64,000 nucleotides of DNA, taken from positions 248,001-312,000 of the forward strand of contig JABCZH010000001.1 in the NCBI GenBank assembly GCA_013289795.1. Direction: 5' to 3'. Of the stretch, positions 16,166 to 25,446 are shown piece by piece (position 1 is the stretch's first letter; each line of letters opens with the position of its first letter). Origin of the DNA: Acidobacteriota bacterium. GTDB taxonomy: Bacteria; Acidobacteriota; Terriglobia; Terriglobales; Acidobacteriaceae. The notes below the pieces were generated by a model that saw nothing but the letters and a program-made list of their open reading frames with translations, was not told the DNA's origin and did no database searches. A program made the position numbers and the translations under genes.

Positions 16166-17245
16166 TCAGAATATCTTGACGTGGATGGTCAGATACTTCT
16201 TGGGATTCTCGCGCATGGCTTTGATCAGGCTGCGGGTTTCCGTCAGCAGGTTGTTGGTGTTGTCATAGAGCGAGGGATCGTGCAAGAGCTTGCCGACTGA
16301 GCCTTCGGTGGAGTTGAGCTGGGCGCTCAACTCGGACACATTGTCCATGGTGATTTTTAGCTTTTTAGCGAAGGCTTCGTCGCGGGCCATGACGCCTATC
16401 GCGCCTTTGCCAGCATTGATGTCGTCGGTCAGGGTCTTGACGTTGGCAATGGTCTTATTGGCATTGTCGTAGAGCGTGGAATCGCTCAGGAACTTGCCGG
16501 CTGTGCCCTTGCCAGCTCTGAGGTCATCGATGATGTGGTTCAGCTTGTCGACGGTGTCGTTGGCGCTTTTATAGAGCTGGTCATCCACCAGCAGCTTGCC
16601 CAGGCTGCCCTTGCCGTTGGCCACTTGGGCAACCAAGTTCTGGAATTGAGCGACGGTCGCGTTCAACTGGTTATAGAGCGCGGGATCGTAGATCACTTTG
16701 CCAATCGAGCCCTGACCGCTTTCCACGTAGGCGACAATGCGGTCCACGCGCTTGAGCAGGGAATCCATGTTCTGCAACGTGCTTTGACTGGCGCGGACCA
16801 CGTCTTCAATCTGCGGCGACTCTCGCGTGGTCATCACGTCGCCTTCTTGCGCCTCCAGTCCCTTGGCTTGGGCACTGTTAATATCGATGTAAGTCTCGCC
16901 CAGCACTCCTGCTGTCGAGAGCGTCGTGACCGAGTCTTTTCGAATGTTCTTGTGATACTTGGGAATGACCTTCATGGTCACTTGGACGGGGGCGAGTTGG
17001 CGGGCAGGGTCAGAGACGACCATGATCTTGGTGACGTTGCCGATGTCCACGCCTTGCAGACGCACGGGTGCGCCCTCACGCAGACCGCCGGCGTTGTCGA
17101 AATAGGAGACCAGGGTCATCTTCCGGGTGAAGATGCCTCCGGTGCCGCTCATCAACAGGATGAGGACGGTCAGCACGAGGCTGGCGATCAACACGGTGAT
17201 TCCGACTTTCAGTTGAGACCACTTCAACTGCTTCTGGCTAGGCAC
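16166..17245 (-). CDS. MCE-domain (MlaD-like) lipid transport protein with five 34-residue repeats
   Basis: A 359-residue protein: one N-terminal membrane helix (residues 14-33), an MCE domain (about 40-125, including GAPVRLQGVDIGNV and STAGVLGETYIDI), then a helical region with five repeats. The repeats start at residues 177, 211, 245, 279 and 313, exactly 34 apart, and follow GxGSxGKLLxDxxLYxxxN; the fourth is degenerate. MCE proteins form hexameric rings or tubes that carry lipids across the periplasm. GTG at 17245 with GGAG upstream is the likely start. No MlaE/MlaF permease or ATPase genes are adjacent, so its partners must be elsewhere. Confidence 0.88.
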   Translation of the reverse strand: MPSQKQLKWSQLKVGITVLIASLVLTVLILLMSGTGGIFTRKMTLVSYFDNAGGLREGAPVRLQGVDIGNVTKIMVVSDPARQLAPVQVTMKVIPKYHKNIRKDSVTTLSTAGVLGETYIDINSAQAKGLEAQEGDVMTTRESPQIEDVVRASQSTLQNMDSLLKRVDRIVAYVESGQGSIGKVIYDPALYNQLNATVAQFQNLVAQVANGKGSLGKLLVDDQLYKSANDTVDKLNHIIDDLRAGKGTAGKFLSDSTLYDNANKTIANVKTLTDDINAGKGAIGVMARDEAFAKKLKITMDNVSELSAQLNSTEGSVGKLLHDPSLYDNTNNLLTETRSLIKAMRENPKKYLTIHVKIF

Positions 17246-17336
17246 TGGTTCTCCGTAAGAGCGTCATCGCAATGTTTGCGTGTGGTCCACTGCTCCAGAC
17301 AATGCCCTGCATCATAGCAGAGGAGCAGGTCATCTT

Positions 17337-19724
17337 TCACGCCGCGTGCCGTAGCTTGGGCGAAATCAGCAAGGCTGCGAGATAGGCGGCCGCCCCGCAG
17401 CCCAGTGTGGCGTTAAGTCCGAACTGTATGGCGATAATCATAGCCAGCACCGAGCCCAGCACGCTGGCGCCCGCGTTCACGGCCCAGGCCCACTCCACGG
17501 TATTGTCCCTGGTTTCGCCTGCCTGGGAGGCGGCCAGGGCGCGTAGTCCGCTGGGGAATGGCATGCCCATGGCGAATCCCAACGGCGCCAGCAGCGCTGC
17601 ACTCACGGCCAGCTTGACCACGAAAGGCATGCCGACGAGGGCATTCAAGATGGACGGCAGTATGAACACGTGGAGCAGAATAGTAGACGCAATCAGGGCA
17701 AGCGGGAGCACGCTTCGTCCGGCTTTGTCGAGCCAGCGGCGGGAAGCTAGGCTGCCAGCGCCGCTCGAGAGCAGCAGCAGAAATACCACCACGGTCAAGG
17801 CGTAAGTAGGATGCCCGAGAAAGAGTACGAAGCGCTGGATGAAGGCAATCTCCACCAGAATGTATCCCAACCCCACTGCCACAAAATAGAACAGAGGGAC
17901 CACGCTTGGGCGGTTTCGCCCGCCGCGCAATGCCAGCGGAGTGACCAGGAACGCCCCCACCGCAGCCAGCGAAATCAGGAGCACCATGGCTAAGACGGCT
18001 ACGCCGACGTTCACCTTCCAATCGAGCCCTTGAACCAGCCCGTGGCGTCGGCCGAAAATCTGCCCCAGCTTCAGAGTAAAGAAAAAGAACGGGGCGTTAT
18101 CACGCACTGGAGCCACGTTGTAAGGGTACTGCCGGGCAAAGGCGTAAGGATCGTTGCGGGTGATCAGGGCGGAGAAAGGCGTCTCCTCAAACTTCGAAGG
18201 CATATAGATCGGCGTCAGCGCCGGGTAAGCGTCCATATGTGCGCGGACTGCCGCTTCTTCCTCGGGAGTGAAGCCGATCTTCTTGGTCAGCACCGCTACC
18301 GGAATGCCGTCTTCGTTGAGTTGACCCTGTGAGACCACTATGAAATTCCGGGCGGGATCGCCGACGCCCAGTTCGTGCAACGCCTGCATGGCGACGGAGA
18401 CCACGCGCAGCGCCTCGCGCGGCTGGTGAAACTCCCAACGGGTGATGGCAAGCAGGCCATCCGCCTTCAAATGCTCGAAGTATTCGCGGAAGGCCTCGAC
18501 GGTATACAGACTGTTCTCGCTGAGGGCAAAGGCTCCGGCGCCGGTCGAGGCCCAGGTATCCACCAGCGTCATCTGCACTACATCGAAACTCTGCCTGGAA
18601 TTCCGAATAAACGACCGGCCGTCGCCCACATGAATGTGCACCTGGGGCCGCTCGTAGAGGTGATACGCGTAGTCGGCGTAACGGCCGCGCATGATGGTGT
18701 TGGCGATGATGGCATTGATTTCGATTCCAGTGACGCTGGGACTGCCGTTGGCCAAAGCCCGCAGCACGTCCACCCCACCGCCCGGCCCAATGATGGCGTA
18801 GTCTCCGCGTGGTCGCAGGATATTGGAGACCGCCGGTGGCGCGGACATCAGGTTCTTTTCCCACTCCGTTCCCTTCCACTGGCCAGGCGCGGCGTTCATG
18901 ATGTAGGTGGAGGCATCGGCGTCAATGACGATGGTTTTGGCGTCGCCCTGGCGGTCCACTTCCGCGCGGGAAATCGCGTTCCAGCGCGAGAATTCAACCC
19001 ATGCAGGATCACGGAACACGCCTTTGGCGTAGACGATGTCAATGAGCCTTGAGGAATGATTGGCTGCGATCAAAAGTAAAAGCACGGCCGCCAGGGCCAG
19101 CGTGAGTTGTCTCGCGCCCGGGCTGGCGGCCCACACCACACCCGCGCCTGCGGCCAGCGCGCCGGCGAACAAAATCGTGTTAGGGCCGCCCAGCCAGTTC
19201 AGCAGTGGGACCACCAGCAGGCACGCCAGCGCGCCCCCGGCAAGGTCGGAGGCGTAGAGCCGGGGAATGTGCTCCGCCTCGCGGGCGAAGAGAACCGAAA
19301 ATTCAATGCCGGTAATGAAAAACGGAACTGCTGAGAGCAGGTAAATTGCAGTGAGCCGGGCGAAGTTCACCAGCGAAAGTTCGAGCGAAACCCCGATGTG
19401 CAGGCAGAGTTCCAGCACCGCGGGAACTGCCAGGGCGTTGGCCACGCAGAGCGTGGAAAGTAACGAACGCGTCTCGAAGCCAGACAGTGATTGCTTTCGT
19501 ACATATGCAAACACACCGCCTGAGCCCAGCCCCAGCAGCGCAATCGAAATGGCGAGAAAGGCAAAGTGATAGAAGAGCACTACCGAGAACAACCGGGTCA
19601 GAGCCAGTTCGAGGAGCAAGGCGCTGCAACTGCTCGCCGCCACGCCGATCAAAAGAGCGCGCGGAAGTTTCTTTGCGGCCGCGTCGATCACGGGAGGCGC
19701 AAGAGTTTCGCTAGTGACGGACAT
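17337..19724 (-). CDS. Polytopic membrane protein with spermidine-synthase-like domain
   Basis: A 795-residue protein. About seven membrane helices lie in residues 20-240, a soluble methyltransferase-fold domain in about 280-500, and further helices in about 560-790. The soluble part resembles spermine/spermidine synthases: GPGGGVDVLRAL (SAM-type binding loop), GIEINAII, VGDGRSFIRN and ALSENSLYTVEAF. The usual catalytic Asp-containing D-x-S-D-P region reads QMTLVDTW, so true aminopropyltransferase activity is doubtful. ATG 19724 (MSVTSETL) is preferred over 19772. Polyamine transport or modification at the membrane is possible but unproven. Confidence 0.8.
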   Translation of the reverse strand: MSVTSETLAPPVIDAAAKKLPRALLIGVAASSCSALLLELALTRLFSVVLFYHFAFLAISIALLGLGSGGVFAYVRKQSLSGFETRSLLSTLCVANALAVPAVLELCLHIGVSLELSLVNFARLTAIYLLSAVPFFITGIEFSVLFAREAEHIPRLYASDLAGGALACLLVVPLLNWLGGPNTILFAGALAAGAGVVWAASPGARQLTLALAAVLLLLIAANHSSRLIDIVYAKGVFRDPAWVEFSRWNAISRAEVDRQGDAKTIVIDADASTYIMNAAPGQWKGTEWEKNLMSAPPAVSNILRPRGDYAIIGPGGGVDVLRALANGSPSVTGIEINAIIANTIMRGRYADYAYHLYERPQVHIHVGDGRSFIRNSRQSFDVVQMTLVDTWASTGAGAFALSENSLYTVEAFREYFEHLKADGLLAITRWEFHQPREALRVVSVAMQALHELGVGDPARNFIVVSQGQLNEDGIPVAVLTKKIGFTPEEEAAVRAHMDAYPALTPIYMPSKFEETPFSALITRNDPYAFARQYPYNVAPVRDNAPFFFFTLKLGQIFGRRHGLVQGLDWKVNVGVAVLAMVLLISLAAVGAFLVTPLALRGGRNRPSVVPLFYFVAVGLGYILVEIAFIQRFVLFLGHPTYALTVVVFLLLLSSGAGSLASRRWLDKAGRSVLPLALIASTILLHVFILPSILNALVGMPFVVKLAVSAALLAPLGFAMGMPFPSGLRALAASQAGETRDNTVEWAWAVNAGASVLGSVLAMIIAIQFGLNATLGCGAAAYLAALLISPKLRHAA

Positions 19725-19800
19725 TCGAGGTTTTGAGGGAGAATGCGACAGTCTAACAGAAGCGTCTGCCATGCTGAGCGATGTTCACAGCAGCTGCCCT

Positions 19801-19866
19801 CAGCGGCTGAAGCCCGACCATCATTTGAGTCTCCATCGGCACGACTGGAAGTCGTGCCTTCCCAGA
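19801..19866. repeat. Composite intergenic repeat with GGCACGACT palindrome
   Basis: CAGCGGCTGAAGCCCGACC is followed by the perfect inverted repeat GGCACGACT-GGA-AGTCGTGCC (19838-19858). It lies in the divergent gap between the spermidine-synthase-like gene and the ornithine-cyclodeaminase homologue. An open frame runs through it, but the downstream ATG at 19918 is the better start. Confidence 0.65.
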
Positions 19867-19917
19867 CCCGCGCCGATCATGAACGTCAGACACCGAGCAG
19901 GCTATACTTCTGGACGC

Positions 19918-20901
19918 ATGAATGCTCGTGATCCTAAGCAACTGCTCTACCTCTCTCACGCCGACGTTGAGTCCATCGGCCCGCCCCTGGCTGAGATCAT
20001 TCAAGCGCTTGAATCCATGTTCCGCGAAAAGGGCGAAGGCCGCGTGGAGATGCCGCCGAAGATCGGCGTCCACACTCTGCCCGACGCTTTCATTCATGCC
20101 ATGCCCGCCTACATTGCCGCCCAGAAGGCAGTGGGAATGAAGTGGGTGAGTGGATATCCCGAGAACAGCAAGCGCGGCCTGCCTTATATTGCCGGGCTGC
20201 TCATTCTCAACCACGTCGAAACCGGCATGCCCCTCGCGGTCATGGACTGCACCTGGATCACTGCCCAGCGTACCGGAGCGGCGACGGCGGTAGCCGCCAA
20301 GTACCTGGCGCGCGGCGAATCAGAGACGGTGGGGATTCTGGGCTGCGGCGTCCAGGGCCGCAGCAATCTGGAAGCATTAAAGGTCTTGTTCCCCATCGAG
20401 GAGGTCCGAGCCTACGATGTTCACCCCGAACGTAGTGCGAAGTATGCGCAGGACCTGAGCGCGGAACTCGGGATAGAAGTCGCATCGGTGGCGACCGCGC
20501 GCGAGGCCGTGGTGGGCAGCGACATTGTGGTCACGGCCGGCCCCATCCTGCGCCAGCCGCACGCTACCATTCAGTCTGGCTGGCTCGCCGAGGGTGCATT
20601 TGCGTCGCTGGTGGATTTCGATTCCTACTGGCATCCCGACGCGCTCCGCCAAGCCGATAAGTTTTGCACCGACGACGTGCCCCAGCTTGAGCACTATCGC
20701 CAGATTGGATATTTCCAGAACCTGCCGCCGATCCACGCTGACCTGGGCGAACTGGTCACCGGGCGCAAACCTGGCCGGCAAACGCCCGCAGAACGTACTT
20801 TCGCCTGCAATCTCGGTCTTGCACTCGAAGACATCGCCACCGCGTCGTTGATTTACAAGCGAGCGCTGGAAAAGAGCGTGGGGACCTGGCTGCCGCTGTA
20901 G
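19918..20901 (+). CDS. Ornithine cyclodeaminase / mu-crystallin family protein
   Basis: A 327-residue NAD(P)-dependent enzyme of the OCD/mu-crystallin family. GILGCGVQGRSNLEAL near residues 139-154 is the Rossmann GxGxxG motif, and the N-terminal half has MPAYIAAQKAVGMKWVSGYP with the substrate-binding Lys and Arg region. Members include ornithine cyclodeaminase, archaeal alanine dehydrogenase and pyrroline or ketimine reductases, so the substrate cannot be fixed. TATACT at 19903-19908 ends 9 nt before the ATG at 19918, supporting that start and a leaderless transcript. Upstream in-frame codons run through a repeat. Confidence 0.88.
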   Translation: MNARDPKQLLYLSHADVESIGPPLAEIIQALESMFREKGEGRVEMPPKIGVHTLPDAFIHAMPAYIAAQKAVGMKWVSGYPENSKRGLPYIAGLLILNHVETGMPLAVMDCTWITAQRTGAATAVAAKYLARGESETVGILGCGVQGRSNLEALKVLFPIEEVRAYDVHPERSAKYAQDLSAELGIEVASVATAREAVVGSDIVVTAGPILRQPHATIQSGWLAEGAFASLVDFDSYWHPDALRQADKFCTDDVPQLEHYRQIGYFQNLPPIHADLGELVTGRKPGRQTPAERTFACNLGLALEDIATASLIYKRALEKSVGTWLPL

Positions 20902-20916
20902 GTAGGTAGCGTCCGA

Positions 20917-20941
20917 ACAGCCGCCGGGACGGCGGCGCTAC
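20917..20941. repeat. 25-nt repeat, copy 1 (CCGCCGGGACGGCGG palindrome)
   Basis: Identical over 25 nt to 44157-44181. It contains the palindrome CCGCC-GGGAC-GGCGG and ends GCGCTAC. It fills the gap between the convergent ocd-like gene and acpS. Confidence 0.85.
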
Positions 20942-20944
20942 ACC

Positions 20945-21322
20945 TTAGTCTTCCAGAATCACCTGAGCGATGGCGTGCTCGGCGGTGTGAGTGAGCGAGA
21001 GTGACACGTGCTTTGTTCCCAGCTTGGCGGAAAATTCCGCTGCTTTGCCATGAAATGTGATCGTCGGACGCCCACCCGGCATACGGCTGACTTCGACGTC
21101 ACGCCAGGTCACGCCGTGGTTCCATCCCGTGCCGATGGCCTTCATGGCGGCTTCTTTGGCGGCAAAGCGGGCGGCGTAGCGTTCCGCGCTATTGGCTTTC
21201 CCATCGCAGTAGCGAATCTCACCCTCGGTGAAGATGCGACGCAGGAAACGCTCCCCAAAGCGCGCGATGGAAGCGGCAATCCGAGGCACCTCGGCGATGT
21301 CGATTCCAGTGCCGACGATCAT
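20945..21322 (-). CDS. acpS: Holo-[acyl carrier protein] synthase
   Basis: It transfers 4'-phosphopantetheine from CoA to ACP. The 125-residue protein has the Mg-binding Asp in MIVGTGIDIAEV and the FAAKEAAMKAIGTG helix with the catalytic Glu/Lys, plus SLSLTHTAEHAIA near the end. The ATG overlaps the TGA of selA by ATGA, so the genes are coupled. Functionally it serves the two ACPs at 11.3-11.9 kb. Confidence 0.96.
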   Translation of the reverse strand: MIVGTGIDIAEVPRIAASIARFGERFLRRIFTEGEIRYCDGKANSAERYAARFAAKEAAMKAIGTGWNHGVTWRDVEVSRMPGGRPTITFHGKAAEFSAKLGTKHVSLSLTHTAEHAIAQVILED

Positions 21323-22728
21323 GAGGCGATCTGAATGAGCGTGCGGATCACATCCTGATCCTGCTCGGGGAATACCGTACGAAGATCGAGTAAAACTCGA
21401 CCCTCTTCCACCCGGGTCACTATCGGCGGAGTTGAAAGCCGAAAGCGCGCAGCCAGTTCGTCGGCGCTCACGCCCTCTGTACTTACCGCCAGCAGGCGAG
21501 TGGGTAGGACCGCGGAAGGAGCGGCTCCGCCGCCAATTACCGATTCGCCGTCGATCACTTCGACAGAGAGGCTCGAAGACTGAACCTTGCCGGCGACTGC
21601 TTCCGCACGCCTTCCGATCTCTTCTTTCGACAAACGCATCATGCGGATCGCCGGGATGGCGTCGTGGTCGCCCTTTACATAGGCCATGAGAGTGGATTCG
21701 AGGGCGGCGTAGGTCAGTTTGTCCACGCGCAGGGCGCGAAACAGGGAATTCGACCGCATGCGTGCGAGCAGGTCACTGCGGCCACTCAGTATTCCCGCCT
21801 GCGGGCCGCCAAATAACTTGTCGCCACTGTAGGTGACGATATCCACTCCGGCGCGGAGACTATCGAGCACACTGGGTTCGCCAGTGACACCGAGCGCATC
21901 CAGATTGATCAGCGCGCCGCTGCCCAGGTCTTCCATCAGAGAGATGTTACACTTGCGGGAGAGTTCTACCAATTCGTCCAGCCGAGGCTGCTCGGTGAAT
22001 CCAGTGATCTCGAAATTTGGGCTATGCCCGCGCAGCAGCAGGCGGGTCTTCTCGGTGATGGCGCGCTCGTAATCGCTGACGCGAGTGCGGTTGGTGGTTC
22101 CCACTTCGCGCAGCACGGCGTTCGACTTTGTCATCACATCCGGGATGCGGAACGAACCGCCGATTTCGACTAATTCCCCGCGCGAAACAATGACTTCGCC
22201 GCCTTCGCCAATCGTGTTAAGCGCCAGCAGGACGGCAGCGGCATTGTTATTGACCACGATGGTGGAAACTTCTGGTGACGCTTCGCCCAGCAGTTTGCGG
22301 AACAGGTGGTCCACGTGGACATCACGCTTGCCACGCTCCCCGGCTTCGATATCGAACTCGAGGTTCGAATAACCGCCCACTGTCTCACGAATGTGTTCCA
22401 GCGCCGAAGCCGCGAGCGGCGCGCGCCCCAGATTGGTGTGAAGGATGACTCCTGTAGCGTTAATGACCGTCCGGAGCGAATAGCTCAAAGCCTGCCGCAG
22501 CCGCCGTTCCACCGCATGGTCGAGGCCGGAAAGCGCCAAGTCGATGCCATGCTCGTCGAGCCTGCCAGCGCTAATTTCGTCGCGCAAGGATGCGAATACG
22601 GCCCGCGCAGCGTCGGTCACGGCGACTAATCCTTCTTGCGAAACCAAAGACTCCACGCCGGGGCGGCGGACAACTTCATCCACCGACGGAAGCTTGCGGT
22701 ACAAGCCGGCCTTGGTTTCGGTTTTCAC
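21319..22728 (-). CDS. selA: L-seryl-tRNA(Sec) selenium transferase
   Basis: A PLP-dependent enzyme that converts Ser-tRNA(Sec) to Sec-tRNA(Sec). At 469 residues it is normal length for bacterial SelA. Recognisable segments are RTVINATGVILHTNLGRAPL, the GERGKRD region and TYSGDKLFGGPQAG with the PLP lysine. The start is GTG (22728); ATTATG at 22737-22742 is CATAAT on the coding strand, 8 nt upstream, so the message may be leaderless. No selB, selD or tRNA-Sec is seen in this window. Confidence 0.95.
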   Translation of the reverse strand: MKTETKAGLYRKLPSVDEVVRRPGVESLVSQEGLVAVTDAARAVFASLRDEISAGRLDEHGIDLALSGLDHAVERRLRQALSYSLRTVINATGVILHTNLGRAPLAASALEHIRETVGGYSNLEFDIEAGERGKRDVHVDHLFRKLLGEASPEVSTIVVNNNAAAVLLALNTIGEGGEVIVSRGELVEIGGSFRIPDVMTKSNAVLREVGTTNRTRVSDYERAITEKTRLLLRGHSPNFEITGFTEQPRLDELVELSRKCNISLMEDLGSGALINLDALGVTGEPSVLDSLRAGVDIVTYSGDKLFGGPQAGILSGRSDLLARMRSNSLFRALRVDKLTYAALESTLMAYVKGDHDAIPAIRMMRLSKEEIGRRAEAVAGKVQSSSLSVEVIDGESVIGGGAAPSAVLPTRLLAVSTEGVSADELAARFRLSTPPIVTRVEEGRVLLDLRTVFPEQDQDVIRTLIQIAS

Positions 22729-22814
22729 CCGCCAAGATTATGACATCCACAGAGCTGGTTGCCAAAGGCCATTCGGCGCGGCTAGGACCTATATGGATTT
22801 GAAAGAGAGCTTTT

Positions 22815-22860
22815 GATCGCAGAGAACGCTGAGAAAAACGGCAGACGGCGCGGAGAGAAA
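22815..22860. repeat. Single arm of a family 1 word repeat (CGCAGAGAAC)
   Basis: GATCGCAGAGAACGCTGAG followed by GGCGCGGAGAGAAAC matches one arm of the hairpin at 4871-4990. No complementary arm is found. It lies in the gap between recG and selA. Confidence 0.5.
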
Positions 22861-22866
22861 CTCCCA

Positions 22867-25110
22867 TTACCCGACCTCAACCAGGCCGTAACTCTTCTGC
22901 CAGCGGGTACGCATGTGGCGGAGTGCCTCTTTGATTTCTTTCTGTGAAATCTCGGGGTTGGGACCCTCGAGAACCGCCGCCGCCTCGCGTTTGGCGATTT
23001 CGAGTAATTGCCGGTCGCGAATCAGATTCGCCACCTGAAAACTGGGCATCCCCGCCTGGCGCGTGCCGAACAATTCTCCTGGCCCGCGCAGTTCAAGGTC
23101 GAGCTCCGCAATCTGGAATCCATCGCTGGTGCGGACCATGGCATCGAGGCGGCGTTCTCCATCTTCGGAAACCTTGCCGCCGGTCATGAGCACACAATAC
23201 GACTTGGCAGCGCCGCGTCCGATGCGACCCCGTAGCTGGTGCAGCTGCGCCAGCCCGAAGCGCTCGGCCTGTTCGATCACCATCATGGTGGCATTGGCAA
23301 CATCCACACCCACTTCAATCACCGTGGTTGAGACCAGAATGTCCAGTCCACCCTTCTGGAAGAGGCGCATCACCTGTTCTTTCAAGTCGGCATCCATGCG
23401 GCCATGCAACAGCCCCACGCGCAAATCAGCAAACAAGCGGCTCAGTTCCTTGTACATTTTGGCGGCGGCCTTGATCTCGGTCTCTTCATTTTCTTCTATG
23501 ACTGGATAGACGACGTAAGTCTGATGTCCGGCCGCCGCTTGCTTGCGCACAAAATCCCAAACTTCGGGGGCGCGATCGTCTGAAACTCGGCGAGTGACGA
23601 TGGGAGTGCGCCCCGGCGGCATTTCGTCGATCACGCTGAGGTCCAGATCGCCGTACAGAGTGAGAGCCAGTGTGCGGGGGATGGGGGTTGCGGTCATTAC
23701 CAGGACGTCGGGTTCCGCTTCCGGGTCTATGGTAGCCGACTGTATTGGCGCTGCCTGCACGGGCGGGCCGCCCGCGCCTACATTGCCGGATTTCTTCATC
23801 AACTTAAAGCGTTGCAATACTCCGAAGCGATGCTGTTCATCGACGATGACGAGGCCAAGCTTGGCGAATTCGACTTTCTGCTCGATCAGCGCATGAGTGC
23901 CGATCACGAGTTGCGCGCTCCCCTGTCCGATATGGCGGCGGATTTCGCGCTTGCGGTCATCTTCGAGCGAGCCGGTGAGCAGCACAATCCGATAGCCAGC
24001 CGGCTCCAGAATGCGGCGCGCGGAGAAGTAGTGTTGCTGGGCCAGAATCTCGGTCGGCGCCATCAGTGCTACCTGGTAGCCGTTCTCCATGGCGATGATG
24101 GCGGCCTCGAACGCCACGATGGTCTTGCCCGAGCCTACATCGCCTTGCAGCAGGCGCCGCATGGGCGACAGCGTCTCCATGTCGGAAGCGATGTCCTTGA
24201 GGACCCGCTTTTGCGCTGCGGTGGGATGGAAGGGAAGGATCTTCTTGATGGCGGAACGGACGCGATCATCCAACTGAAACCGAATGCCGGTTTGCGCCTT
24301 CTGTTCTCGACGCTTTAGCTCGAGCCCAAGTTCAATGAAGAACAGTTCCTCGAAAATCAGCCTCACGTGAGCCGGGGTGCGCGACGACTGCAAGTCTTCC
24401 ACGCTCTCACCGGCTTCCGGCCAGTGTACCCGGCGCAACGCTTCGAGCGGCGAGATCAAACTCAGCCGCCGCCGGACCATCTCCGGAATGGTGTCGGGCA
24501 TATCTGCGGCTAGATTTTCCAGTGCAGAGTGGATCGTGCGACGGAACCACCGCGAAGTCAGGCGTCCTTGCCCAATGGCTTCATAGATAGGCACAATCCG
24601 GCCAATCTCGAGCGACTCGGCCAACTTCTTTTCGGCGGAATCAGATGAGCCGTTCTCCGAAGGTTCTTCGAGAATCTCGAATTGCGGTTGGACGATCTGA
24701 AGTTCACCGCTGCGATTGTCGGCTTCGACTTTTCCATAGAGAGCGACCACCTGCCCCGGCTTGAACTTGTCGCGAAGGTAGGTTGCATTGAACCAAATGC
24801 ACTTCAGCCGCGTCCGCCCCTGCCCGGCTGTCATCTGGAAAATGGGCATACGGCGAGTGCGGAAGAGTCCGGAATTGCGGACTTCGGCGATCACCGTGGC
24901 CATCTCGCCGGCGCGCAGTTCGGGGATGGTGCGCGGGTTCAGCCGGTCTTCATAACGAAATGGCAGATAATGCAGGAGGTCGTCGACGGTGTGGATGCCC
25001 TTTCCCGCCAGCACGTCGGCGAGCCGTGGGCCGATACCTTTCACATATTGCACGGAAGTAGAAGGATCGAGCATCTGAACAGATGGTAGCAGGAGCGCGG
25101 CGTCCGCCAC
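22867..25110 (-). CDS. recG: ATP-dependent DNA helicase RecG
   Basis: It remodels stalled replication forks and Holliday junctions. The 747-residue protein has the N-terminal wedge/OB domain (residues about 15-230, starting LDPSTSVQYVKGIGPRLADV), the Walker A GDVGSGKT, the DEQH box (VIVDEQHRFG), a TATPIPRTLALTLYGDLD motif and the C-terminal TRG region. The start may be GTG 25110 or the ATG at 25074; neither has a clear ribosome-binding site. A proline/alanine-rich insert (GGPPVQAAPIQ) sits before the TATPIPRT motif. Confidence 0.96.
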   Translation of the reverse strand: MADAALLLPSVQMLDPSTSVQYVKGIGPRLADVLAGKGIHTVDDLLHYLPFRYEDRLNPRTIPELRAGEMATVIAEVRNSGLFRTRRMPIFQMTAGQGRTRLKCIWFNATYLRDKFKPGQVVALYGKVEADNRSGELQIVQPQFEILEEPSENGSSDSAEKKLAESLEIGRIVPIYEAIGQGRLTSRWFRRTIHSALENLAADMPDTIPEMVRRRLSLISPLEALRRVHWPEAGESVEDLQSSRTPAHVRLIFEELFFIELGLELKRREQKAQTGIRFQLDDRVRSAIKKILPFHPTAAQKRVLKDIASDMETLSPMRRLLQGDVGSGKTIVAFEAAIIAMENGYQVALMAPTEILAQQHYFSARRILEPAGYRIVLLTGSLEDDRKREIRRHIGQGSAQLVIGTHALIEQKVEFAKLGLVIVDEQHRFGVLQRFKLMKKSGNVGAGGPPVQAAPIQSATIDPEAEPDVLVMTATPIPRTLALTLYGDLDLSVIDEMPPGRTPIVTRRVSDDRAPEVWDFVRKQAAAGHQTYVVYPVIEENEETEIKAAAKMYKELSRLFADLRVGLLHGRMDADLKEQVMRLFQKGGLDILVSTTVIEVGVDVANATMMVIEQAERFGLAQLHQLRGRIGRGAAKSYCVLMTGGKVSEDGERRLDAMVRTSDGFQIAELDLELRGPGELFGTRQAGMPSFQVANLIRDRQLLEIAKREAAAVLEGPNPEISQKEIKEALRHMRTRWQKSYGLVEVG

Positions 25111-25146
25111 GGTGCGGTTGAATTGGGGAGGACTGCAAGAAAGTCT

Positions 25147-25368
25147 ATGTCAAAGTCAGCAAGCAACTTCTTACAGGCGCTACTGGCTGTTTTGGTGGGC
25201 AACGTGGCATATTTTCTTCTGGAGAAACACCTGCCAGCGGCGGCCCAGCACAGCCGCTACAAGACCGACCTTGGAACCCTGGTCGATTTCTGGTTCTGCC
25301 TGGCGGTGTTTGGGGTCATCAAGACCGTTGTAGGTTGGCGAACGCGGTCTAAGCTCCCCAGAAACTGA
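25147..25368 (+). CDS. Small two-helix membrane protein
   Basis: A 73-residue protein starting MSKSASNFLQALLAVLVGN, with hydrophobic segments near residues 8-25 and 45-62 separated by a polar loop. GGAGGA at 25127-25132 may serve as a distant ribosome-binding site. It is divergent from recG. No family is recognised. Confidence 0.55.
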   Translation: MSKSASNFLQALLAVLVGNVAYFLLEKHLPAAAQHSRYKTDLGTLVDFWFCLAVFGVIKTVVGWRTRSKLPRN

Positions 25369-25446
25369 CCCCCTCTCCCCTTACCCTCAGGTTACTTTCG
25401 GAACCTCGGTAACTGGCCCGGAACCCGATAGAATCCCGCCAGCACC

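Noticed and set aside
16535-17317. 260-codon open frame opposite the MCE gene
   Set aside because: Antisense shadow; its apparent internal repetition is the complement of the 34-residue repeats.
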